Source: Dipetalonema caudispina (Eukaryota; Nematoda; Chromadorea; Rhabditida; Onchocercidae). Taken from it: a stretch of 64,000 nt of DNA. Below the pieces are notes generated by a model, which was not told where the DNA came from, searched no databases, and saw nothing but the letters and a program-made list of their open reading frames with translations. Below, one piece after another: positions 24,801 through 36,100 of the stretch; the first letter of the stretch is position 1, and every line of letters starts with the position of its first letter. Made by a program: the position numbers and the translations under genes. The DNA is taken from assembly GCA_013365325.1 (NCBI GenBank), contig JABVXV010000113.1:109263-173262 (forward strand), given 5' to 3'.

Positions 24801-26915
24801 TTATCCTACGCAGAAGATTCTGACTCCAAATCTCGTCATTACTAACAGTGTAGATTCTTGTATGTTTATGAACTGTTACCTCATAAGGATTCCATTTCTT
24901 TGTTTGTGGCTTTTCTTTATGCAGTGATTTTCAATTTAGATGATGTTCTACTTGGTTTTAGCTAATGCCGTAGTATCTTCTCACTCGAATACGTTAGCTG
25001 TATCATCAAAGACAATAAGACCAACAAAACGTATATCTTCCAACGGGACAATGTCAAAAAATGGTATGTCGTGGAGGAGACGACAAACAAATGAGGGTTT
25101 GGAAGTTGAGGATGAAGTGCCTGTAAGTTTTTTAAGATCAGGAAGTGATATACTTCTTTCAATTGGTTTTTATTATTTAAGTACTTGTATTCATTTTTTG
25201 TCTCTATACATACAAATCATGCATTATTCATCAAAGCCTGTTTTAGCAGAGTGCATCGGTGCATAATGTTCCATTTAAAATACAAAGGATAAATCGTCGG
25301 CTTCGTAGAATTAACGGTGAGAATAAACGTTTGTAAAACCATTTCATTTCAATTGTGGATTAGTCTTATTCTACAAGTTTCATTTAGTTTGAACAACCAA
25401 ACTTCGTTCTAGTTTTTTTCAGTACTAGTCAACTTAATATTAATATTTTCAACTATAAAAACGGATATTTAAAGATAAACTATATACGGAGGCATCTAAT
25501 GAATGTTTCGAGTTCGCGGAACATGGTCAGTGCTTAGCTGGTGCCTTCTGTTCGTTCGATCATGGTGGTGACTCTGCTCACAGAATGACGAAGATTTGTA
25601 GCAGGTAGAGTTTTTTTTTTCTTTGGTTTCAAATAAATTATACCTAGGAATTGTCAGGTTTGTCCTACCATTATTAAATGCAGTGTATATGAGTGTAACG
25701 TTCAGTGTGCACTGTGTATTAATTCCAGGTTAATGACGGGTTTATGCCGTGGTCGTTGTGGACAGACTCATTGCCTTTCTTCACATCAAATGCCAGTTTG
25801 TGATTATTTCTTGCGTCTTACTTGTTCCGATGAACATTGTCCATATTTGCATGTCAAGCATGCTGTTGGTAGTAAACCATGTGAAGATTTCAATCGAGGA
25901 GTTTGCAAAAAAAGCTCTAGTGTATGTTATTTCAATTTTCCACCTAACAACTATGGGAAATGCGCACTACCGTTGGTTAAGAATTTTTAAGCTTGAGATA
26001 CCTTTGGACCTTATTTTTATTTTATGATGTTACAAACATTCTGAGACGGAAAATTCTTAAATTATAGCCTGTTTGGCGATGACGTAAACTTTATATTGAG
26101 GATGCAACTTAATGTGTTAATTCCGTCGGTTGAATTCACATGCATTCTTTGAAAGATGTCTAATCTTCTTTCTGAGCCATAACGTTAGCTAAGAAGTAAA
26201 TGAGATGGGAGAGTAAGGATTGGTGGGAAAGGAAAGGATTGATGTAAGGTTTGTAAGGGCGCTATGAAGCATTGACACCTTATTCCAGTTTTTAGAGAGA
26301 GGTTGATTATCCGTCTACCATATCTTTCACTTTTTTTTTATATGACTTAAACATTTCACAATGTTTAAAAGTTAGGGCTTTTCACATTTTCCACATTCTA
26401 TGCTATCTCCCTGATGATTTTGTTATAATGCTGACGACAAAATTCATTTTTTCTTTTTGGGTTAAATTTCAGTGTTCGTTTCCTCATCGTTACTACTATT
26501 CGGTGATTAAAAAGAAGTGTGACGGACTTGAAATGTCTGGCGTGTCCCAAGTGCCTTTACGTCATATCGAAGCAGTTAAGAGGTTTCTGATATTTTTTCT
26601 GCATATCAAGTTGGATCTAGGAAAACCTTTAATCAAGTCTGATAAAAAGTGTGACTTGATGGGGTCCATTTAAGTAACGAAGTTTCTATTAAAGGAACAT
26701 CGGCTTCGTATATTCCCTTATATAGTTACTAACTAGAACTATTTCTCAGTTGTCTTAGCCTTTCATGAATACATCTAAGGTTCTTTCTTCATTTGTAATG
26801 CCTTAAACTCAAATAAAAGGCAATTTTTTAATAATGAATGGTAATATGCAGCGAAGGAAGCGGTGATGAAGGATGCGATGTAGATAAGGAATGTACGTTG
26901 CAATGGATATTGTGA
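21809..26915 (+). CDS. ZC3H3-like protein with four tandem CCCH zinc fingers
   Basis: Fifteen exons: 21809-21889, 22204-22363, 22755-22814, 23127-23260, 23396-23453, 23666-23715, 24018-24066, 24311-24420, 24682-24859, 24962-25122, 25247-25316, 25475-25604, 25729-25921, 26473-26582, 26852-26915; 1608 nt, 535 aa, all phases agree. The N-terminal part has two polyproline blocks (about residues 36-55, and a short PPPPPE) and is otherwise low in hydrophobics. The C-terminal cluster (about residues 372-500) contains finger 1 CFEFAEHGQCLAGAFCSFDH (C-x8-C-x5-C-x3-H), finger 2 with CSRLMTGLC spacing, finger 3 CDYFLRLTCSDEHCPYLH and finger 4 (CEDFNRGVC, KKSSS, CSFPH), split across an intron. Order, spacing and the linker MPVC match ZC3H3 (Smicl), a nuclear CPSF-related factor in mRNA 3' processing and poly(A) RNA export. 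The first exon is the least certain: a competing small exon lies at 21973. Confidence 0.82.
23846..23892. repeat. Perfect 14-bp intronic inverted repeat
   Basis: Arms 23852-23865 (CTGAAGCGTCATTT) and 23874-23887 are exact reverse complements around an 8-base loop. A TTTTT/AAAAG extension adds five pairs after one bulged C. It lies inside the intron 23716-24017 of the ZC3H3-like gene. Confidence 0.6.
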
Positions 26916-28057
26916 AGTAAGTTTTTTTTTTTTTTTTTTGTGGTTTCTACATAAGTAATGAAATACCTTTTTATCTCCACACATTTTTTCATAATTTTAA
27001 AATTATATTATCTATTGTTCTGACGGATGCAAGTAAATTTGATTCTGAAAACTAAATTTGATTGTCTTCAGAAAATTGCTGTTATTATAAATCATTTAAC
27101 TGTATTTATTAAAAATTTTTATCAAATAATGCTTGTTTAGCTATTTGGTTCAAGTTGTTTTACTTGGTAACAATAGATTTGTAATTTTCAAAATACCCGT
27201 GTTGTAATCACTAAAATTTTTCATTCTACAAATAGCATTTCAGGAAAGAATTAGAACTTCTTCCATTCATTCGGTAAATTTCAGTTTATAAATATTTTTT
27301 AGTGGTACGTCAACTTTTTCATGTTCTTTTCTAGCCTCGGTATAACCTGCTTCAAGCAAAGATTTAAGATATTTCAGATTGTTGCATTCAAATTCAAAAA
27401 AAAAAAAAAATTTGTTATCAAGTTATATAGGCAGTTGAGTTTCAGCTTATTATTGACTACTCTCTGTTAAAGAATGACGTTTATTTTCTTTCTTTTTATC
27501 GCACTTCTATTTTTCAACACGTTATAACATATCTTCCAAGACAGTATGGATTAATTTGAGTCAAATAAGTTAACCTATCAATTGTGATAATCAGTTCCTT
27601 AATAAATGGCAATTATATCTTGATAATAGCTGTTATGTTGTTAAAAAAAGCCTCATTCTGTATGTTTGGAATGTGGTCGGCTCTGTAGGCTTTTAGTAGT
27701 ATAGAGAACAGCGCTATGAGGGTAAGAGATGTTGATGATGAAATAATTAAGTTGTAAAGCTGAGATTTCGTAGTGCCAAGGTATCCATTGCACTTCGTAC
27801 ATCCAAACCTTCGTCTGGAAATTGGATGAACATTGGATAGTGATTCTTAATGCATTATCCCTGAAATTTATGACTGTTAATTCAGAGTTAGTTGATGGAA
27901 CAATAGTTTTGCTTTGTTTCTCTCGTTTCAGGGTTTTTCGGAAGGCATAATTAATTTTCGATGAATTATTATCCTTATGGCATGAGCGAAGCCAACATAA
28001 CATCGTAGTTCGGTAAGCTTGTGCGATTATGTTTCTGGTTGGTGGTGCTTGTAGAGG

Positions 28058-28140
28058 TGATATATATATATATATCTGCACATATATACATGTACATGTA
28101 TATATATATGTATATATACATATATATATGTATATATATG
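28058..28140. repeat. TA/TG-rich microsatellite
   Basis: Alternating TA dinucleotides interrupted by ACATG/CATATA words extend over roughly 80 bases and are largely self-complementary. Confidence 0.75.
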
Positions 28141-28186
28141 TTTTGAACATGCAAGAAGCTTCCTCCTCTTTTTTCATTAGTACCAC

Positions 28187-28246
28187 ATAATGTGAAAAAA
28201 GGATTGAAAATGTATGATAATGTGAAAAAAGGATTGGAAATGTATG
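28187..28246. repeat. Tandem duplication of a 30-bp unit
   Basis: Copies 28187-28216 and 28217-28246 (each beginning ATAATGTGAAAAAAGG) differ at one base, A versus G, so the duplication looks recent. Confidence 0.85.
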
Positions 28247-30181
28247 GTTTTGAAATTGCTTATAGTGAAAATAGAAATTGTGTTAAAACTTGTTCTTTTT
28301 TGCATTATATATGTTTGATTTGCATACAGTCTTCATTTCTTTCCTTATCTCCTTATTCCTCCACGTTATGGACAAGCAAAATGAAAAAACATTCCCGAAC
28401 ATGCATCATGCTACTCGCATTATTTAAGAAATTTTTAGAACAGCTAATCAAGGTAAAAGGCAATTGAGCCTTGTAACATTCAGCGTGTACATTTGAACCA
28501 TATTTTATGATGCTTTTCATTATCAGTTCAAAAATAAGCATTCTGCTAAAAGGAAAACATAGAAGTACTGACAGCATTACTCGTAACTTCATTTATTTCG
28601 CGGTGATGATCTGTTAGAGCCGCTTCTCATCTTTTTTGCTTTTGGAAGATGGCAATATCAGTTCAGCTTTTTCAGTTTTCGAGTTACCATATTTATCGAA
28701 ACAACTGAAATGCTCATGGATGAATAGAATTCCTATTTACGTATAGGTTATCGGTCATTGCTTAAGATATGAGAAATTTTCAAACTAACAACCAACTTGC
28801 TTGTGATTGCTTGCTTGCATCATAAAAAGACCTTCGTGCTGAAAGGTTTTTTTTTTTTTCTCGGTAACTACCTTGCAAATGCCCTGTAGTGTTGGTTGTT
28901 GGAACACATGCAAAAAGAACGACAGTTGTTAGGAATTTCTGGGAATACGGTTGTTGCTGGGGATTATAAAAAGAATGTTGCTGGAATTTAAGGAAGAAAA
29001 AATCTTTTGTGATTTGGACATTTCACAATCGTTCATTTTGCCCACAATTTAACTAATCTCGTTTTCAATGAAAACGTCGCATAGATGTCTCTGGAATAGT
29101 TCCCAAATATCGTGGAAGATATCTAGAGAGTCTTAGACTCCTAGACAGTACCTATGGACCAAGGGATACATATCATCACTTACCGAATTACATTTTCGAA
29201 AACTTGACATTAATACGTTGCGAATGATATTCAATCGTTTTTCACATCTGCAATGAATTTGTGAAAATAATTGGGATGATTACGATTTAAAAACTTTGTA
29301 AATTCCTGCGATTAAAGTGGGATTGTTGGTGGTAAAATTAATTGGTCGAGATCACTGACGTCTTAGCTGAGTATATGATAACCAGCTTTAGCGTTATCGA
29401 CGTATAACGGTAATTTTTTGTTCGCCTTGCTTTAAAGCTATCACATGAAGATAATCCGTTTCAATCATGAATAATAAAAGATTGCCTTTGAAAGGAGTAT
29501 TATTTCGATAGGTTGGAATAGCTTGTCTTTCAGGAGAATCGGAGAAATGGATAATCTTATAAAGCAAAGAATAATGAAGGAGTAAGAGTAATCTCTCAAA
29601 TAAAATCTATATTTTATTCAACGTGCACAAATATTGTACCTTACAATGCTGATCTATATTTTTATAAATAATACCAGAAATTTCATTAATATTTCAATCT
29701 CAAACACATTAGCAGTTTTAAATAACACTAACAAAAATATTAACTGAAGTCAAAAAAAAACCACTGAAAAATATTGTAGAAATTAAAATTGAACATATTG
29801 GTTGGGATTGGAAAATATACTTGGAGAAATAGTAAACTTTTACTGATAATTTCTTTAATTGTTTTAATTGTAGGAGAGGGAATCAACTATTGGAAATATA
29901 TAATTTCATCATTACTAGTAAAATCTCTTTTATCCTTCGCATTTCTCATGTTCTGGTTAGTAATTTAACGGATCAGTCTAAATACAAAAAAAAAAAAAAA
30001 AAAAAAAAAAAGTGAAAAAAGAAGTTAAACAAATGGAAGAGCAGACAGAGGCGGAGTTTTCATTGAGAAATGGCTTTCTTTTTCAAAAGATTACTTATGA
30101 ATAAGAATGATAAAAGGTATTAGCTGAGCTTACAACATAGTTTCAAACATATCAGACGTAGCATTTAAAAGCTACGTGAAG

Positions 30182-33100
30182 ATGGAAGGACGAGAATGCA
30201 AGATGATATGGATTCTGATGGCATTCTTTACCTTTTTTTCGCTCTTTCATTCGTTCGTCAATGGTTCGTTCTAATTATTATCTATTTCAACATTTCCTTC
30301 CCACCCATTCTTCTTCTTTTGCCTATTTTGATTATTGCCGTTATTACTGTCGTTTATATTTTTGTTGTTAATATTGCAACTATCATTATTAAGTATTACT
30401 ATTACAATTAACAATTGTTGCTATTATCATTGTTGTCGTTATCGTTATCATTTTTGTTATAACTGTAATCATTCTAATCATTTTATCAATTATAAATACC
30501 GTATACTTGGATAAAATTTAGCGCAAGTTCCTTTGAGACGACAATATTTGATGAGATTTTTGCTTTTATGACAGCTAGCAATCCGAAAATCTACACATAA
30601 TAAATGCACTCCCTGAAGATATTTCTTGAAAACTATGAAATTTAAAGCTATCAAAATAGATACCTGATTTTTCTATCAGGTGGACAAAACAATTTAGAAC
30701 TCTATCATTCTTTTCCAAAAAGTTTAGATATTAGTGCATTTCGAAATGTTACATATGTAAGATTCCAAAATAATAGTTTGCTTGAATCAGGCATTAACTA
30801 TCTATTACGCAATTAAATAAATAAATAAATAAAACTAGGAAAAAATTCATCCTCAGTAATTTCCATGAAAATAAAATTAGCAAAGGAAACCATCCTAAAT
30901 AGCTTCCGAAAAAAAAGCATTCGATATAATTTTCGGAAATTTAAAAGAGATTTTAACTGCTTTACCCACTTGGAAATTACCAGTTTTAAGCGTTGTTATT
31001 TCAAACCATCGTGCATTAAGTTTGAAACAACTGCTGTTGAATATCCATGAAAAAAAGGAGCTAAGAAGTTTGGTTAAAATTAAAAGAGCAAAGCAACAAG
31101 AAGATAGATGTACAAATTTTCCAGAAGATTACGATTAAGCGATTGATTTTCCACTTTCTTTAGAGCCAAGGCTGCGCTTTTAAAAATTCAGACTATAATC
31201 TTGTCCAGATGATGCATTAATTAGTATTTAATAAATTTCTGTTTGTTATCTTGATAAAAGCTGCTGTGAGATAAATACATTGAATAAAAAAATTACGAGC
31301 AACAACAACAAAAAAAAAAAAAAAAGAGCGATGCAATATTAAGTTTATTAAGATATCAAATTAATGGTTATTAATGAAATGTCAGAAACTAGAATGACTG
31401 CCAGAAACTTCAGGATTGTGAATCCTTTCGGAAAATAATTGTAAAGTTCGAAAACTATATTTCATCTTAGATAAAGCTTTTCTTTGTGTTTTGGAGATAT
31501 TTCTTGGGCCGTATCGAAATCAAACTTATATTTTATCAAGATTAATTATTAAATTCTGAAATCCATTCATTCTATCGTATTCCTTTCTTCCAATTCATTT
31601 GCAAAAAAAAAAAAAAAAAAACTGCATTCTTTTTCTTCATCTAAACGAATAGCAATAACTTAAGAAGTGTACCGTTTATTAAGTGAATTTTTGAAAATGA
31701 AATAAAATTTAGCGGAATATTTTTAATTTATATTACATCGTTGAAAATGCAATAGTCGTAAATTCGTCACTTTTTTGTTTTCATTTCTTTCTTCAAATAA
31801 ACAGCTGACCCGATTAACGATATATTATTAAAAAATAGACGAAGAATGTTTCACAATCACGCTTTACGAATGCAATGAACTTAATCAGAAATGTTTTTTG
31901 ATCATATCTTTTTTTGCAAAAAAAAAGAAGTACTAGTTCTATTTTCAAGATAAAATTTTCTGGATTAGCAGAAACAAAATACGGTAATTGTGTAGGATAC
32001 GGTAAATATAGAAGAATGAGTCATCGTAAATACTATTTGCAAGATTTGTTGAAATTCTTTTGCAAATATAATTACTGAGAAATATTCAGCAACTTGTTAA
32101 ATCTTTTAAAGTCAAATCTTAAGTTTGGAAAGGAAAAAATTGCAGATTTTTACAAAAAAAAAAAAAAACAAAAAAAAAAGATTAGCAATTTTTTGTTCTT
32201 TTTTTTTTTACAGGATCAGCAGGGATTTATCCAACGAACGATGGTAATATGACTTCATTTGAAATGTTTGGTACGGTAAAAGCCAATGAAGCGCCTGTGG
32301 ATAATTTAACTTCGATGTTGAATTCTACAGAAGTAAACCTAATCGAATCAAACAACATATTAACAATAGCAATTTTTGTTAATTAACAACATGTAGCGCG
32401 TACACGTTAAATATTTCAAATTTCTGAGAATATTTTATAGAGAAGAAAGAGAGATTAAAGACTTTCTCTTTTATAAATAAACGAAGGACTTTTACTAAAC
32501 AGAGATATATGAAATGATTAATTTATAGGTTAAGTAAGATTGCATCAAAGATTTTGTAGTTCTTCAGAAATATGAAAATGTTTGTATTTTTACATCACGT
32601 AACCCTTAGATGTATTATTAAATCAAACAAATAATTTTGCGAACATGAGTTTTTTTTTATCTCTTCTTAAATACTTCATAAATTTACTTCTACATATCAA
32701 GTAGCTCATAGGAAATCCTTTGAAAAATTGTTTTAATTTTTTAAATTTTCCAAGGATAAATTTTTATTTTCCAAGTATAAATTTTTTTCTGAACATATGA
32801 CTATTCAGGAGTTAATTTATTCAAAGCATGAAATTAATTACATTTTCATAAAAAAAATCTACAATTACCGATGTAATACGAATGACTTGTATAATTTGCT
32901 AGCTTTTAACTTAACCTTTCCTTAATTTATTTCTTATCCGGATTTCTGTTGCCATTACAATATCCCAGAAATAGGGAAAACCAGTTATTCACTTACTTGC
33001 TTTATTTAATATTTCATTACTTTACTTCATTTAGATTGAGTCACTTTGTCTTCGAATGCACAACAATACAGCGTTTATGGGCGTCCAACCATTTATACGA

Positions 33101-36100
33101 CTTGTGCTTTTTTCAGCTAGTGAATGCCGTCGGAATTGTGTCGATTTGTATCCGAAATGTGTCGCGGGTATATATATATATAAAAAACAATATGCCAAAA
33201 TTAAAAGAAATTAATTCAAATAAGAAATTTCACCCTAGCATAGATATAAGTAATTGATACTAACAGTAAAAGCTGTACTGCAATGATTTTCCTTGCCTAA
33301 ATCGAACTTATAATTAGAAAAAATAGCAAATTAATAAGTCACTGGGATTATTAATTTGTTGATATAGCATTTTAATATTGTACTGCTTATAAATTTATGG
33401 GTAGCGCATTTTAATGTTACAAAGCATTCTAGATGGTGATGATGATGATGAAAAATTCCCTATTTCTAGCATTTTTAATTGCAAAAAAATGAAAAAAAAA
33501 ATCATTGTTACGATAAACTTACAATAAAATGTTAATTGAAAAATAATTTCTTGCTTGTCTGAATAAATAATTAACGATTATTTCATTTCTTAATCTTATT
33601 TCTCCTAAGAACAATTTTCAAATTGCAGTTATAAATTAAAAAATAATTTTCAGATTACACTTACAATCAGAGATTATAGAATAATTTCAATTTACAATTT
33701 ACAATTACACTTTTTAAATGTTAACAGTGCTTTGATTGTATTTGAATTTGCAACTGAATTGATATAAACTATGTTTCAGTGATGTTTTACTATTTGCATG
33801 AACGAGACAAGGATCATATTTGTTATCTATTTAGCAAAAATAGCATTGATCAAGATGTAAGTATATTTCTCTACGTTAAATAAATGATTAATAAATGAAT
33901 TCGTACGGCATGAAATTTTATAAAAAATTAAAAAAAAATTATCCATTATTGATTGATTTTTGAAATTTGATATATTGATATCATCCTGTAAAGCTCTCTG
34001 CCGAATAATCTTCCGATCAGATTCATTGATACGGTTCAAACTTGCTGTTTGCTAAAGGTTATGAAAATCGAATATTTGTTGGATTCTGAATCAAAATAAA
34101 ACTGAAACGGTCGTGAAGCACAAAAATCTTAATGCATACATTAAATCTTTCATTTAAAATTTCTTACCATGCTCCAGGTTGCTTTAGTACCAGAAAAACC
34201 GATGAAAAAATTGGATATGATACGATCGTTGGAAATCGTAGCCGATTGCCATCAATTTGATCCTTTCCCACCGCTCTTCACCGATTTCACGGCCTCCACC
34301 GATGGAGTATCAAAGAAGAAACGGGGTAACCGATTTAATCAGTTGAACAGCACAGTATCATTTAGCGGATGAAATCATGTGACTTGCTTAGAACACATCA
34401 GTATGCAATGCCTTATCATGTTACATGGAATCGGATCGTGAAAACTATCTGATCATTTAGTGCATCTCAGGTAGAAAGTCAATGATTACAATCGTAGAAT
34501 ATACTAATTGAATTATCATTTATTTCTAGAAAATTTCATGAATTTTTAATATAGTTCTTATTCAGATGTTGGCTATGATAGGCCAATTGAAGCTACCGGT
34601 TCTTGGTCGGCATGGTCCGAATGTTCCACGCGATCAGGTAAATCTCATAGCTAATATTCTATCAAAAGATTTGATCTGAATTGATCTGCTTTATAAGCTT
34701 TCTTAATTTCAGGTTTCTTGCTACAGAATGGATGTCTGTGAATTGCCAAAGGATCAAACAAATAGATGTGAAATAAAAAGTGTTTACCTACAGAAATTGT
34801 TGGAGGGTAGAGGAATAGATTTGATTATACAATAAAAGGATGAATTATTGTATATCCGTTTTAGGAAGACAAGTTCGATCACAACTCTGTGAATATGGTC
34901 GTAACATTCAGCGCCGACGATGCTCTAGCAGTAATCTCCCGCAATCATTAGGTTACGGTGTTAAAATTACTAGTTACGTCCCATCTATCGATATCAGTAT
35001 ATCATATCCACCGTATCCATATCAACATCCTGATGTCAGTTCGTAAGTGTCCTTTCCTGTTTTGGTAAATAACCATTGTTTTTTCTATTTGAGGTACTGT
35101 ATCGGATTATGACACATCTGTTATAAGTGATCACATCAAACTTTTATTTCAGTGATGAATATAAGAGAATAATGAGCGCACACAGTAAACAAATGGCACG
35201 ATCATGCTGTTACTGGCAAGATTATTTTCGACAAAAGTCCATGAATATGACCAATGGTCAGAAAATGCAGGTTTGATGCAAAAAGACTTCGAAATGAATT
35301 CTTCTTCAATCCATCCTCGAATATTCGATGGATATCGTATTTTAGCGGATATTGTACACGAAAAGTGTTTGTAATCGGTTGAAACAGGAATTAAGCAATC
35401 CATGAGAAATACCAATTCTACATAACATGCAAATCAACCATGTATTAAATCGGAAGTTTTCTTTTGAGTGATGATGACTTGGTCAAATCATTTGCTTTAT
35501 CGATAACGCGGCAGGTAGACAGTATCAGTTATCAGCCTATCCGTTTTGATTCTTCCGTTGATTAGACTTTACTATCCTCTATTGCCATTTTCAAATTACG
35601 ATAAGGTATTTAGGTGAAGCATTGCATGAAATCTAAGAACTGTTTACAACTGCATATAATCATCAGCTGAATGATTCCCTTTTTAGATTCAACAACAACT
35701 TGGAATCGTCGATGGATGTCCAACGGTATGTCCACCTACTGTTCGACCAAAACTCCAACCAACAGCTTATGGTCAAGCACAACCACAACCGCCAGTTTAT
35801 GGCTATGTACGACACCAACCACCAGTTTATAGCCAAGCACAACCCCAACCACCAGTTTATGGTCAAGCACCAGTTGATGGTCAGCCGCGACCCCAACTAC
35901 CAGTCTATGGTCAAGCACCAGTTGGTGGTCAACCGCAACCCCAACCACCAGTTTATGGCCAAGCACCAGTTGATGGTCAACCGCGACCCCAACTACCAGT
36001 TTATGGTCAAGCACCAGTTGATGGTCAACCGCGACCCCAACTACCAGTTTATGGTCAAGCACCAGTTGATGGTCAACCGCAACCCCAACTACCAGTTTAT

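Larger units (their letters stand above)
26916..30181. other. Intergenic, simple repeats only
   Basis: A 3.3 kb spacer lies between two plus-strand genes. It holds a TA-rich microsatellite near 28058-28140, a 30-bp tandem duplication and a run of about 27 A at 29986-30012. A 177-codon minus-strand open frame at 27653-28186 runs through the microsatellite and has no support. Confidence 0.45.

Noticed and set aside
27653..28186. 177-codon minus-strand open frame
   Set aside because: It reads through the TA microsatellite (Tyr/Ile/Cys repeats) and has no splice signals or conserved motif.
33117..33167. Separate exon starting at the TTTTTTCAG acceptor ending at 33116
   Set aside because: Reading straight through from the acceptor at 33034 keeps one open frame and supplies the PAN cysteine pattern, so the internal AG is not needed.
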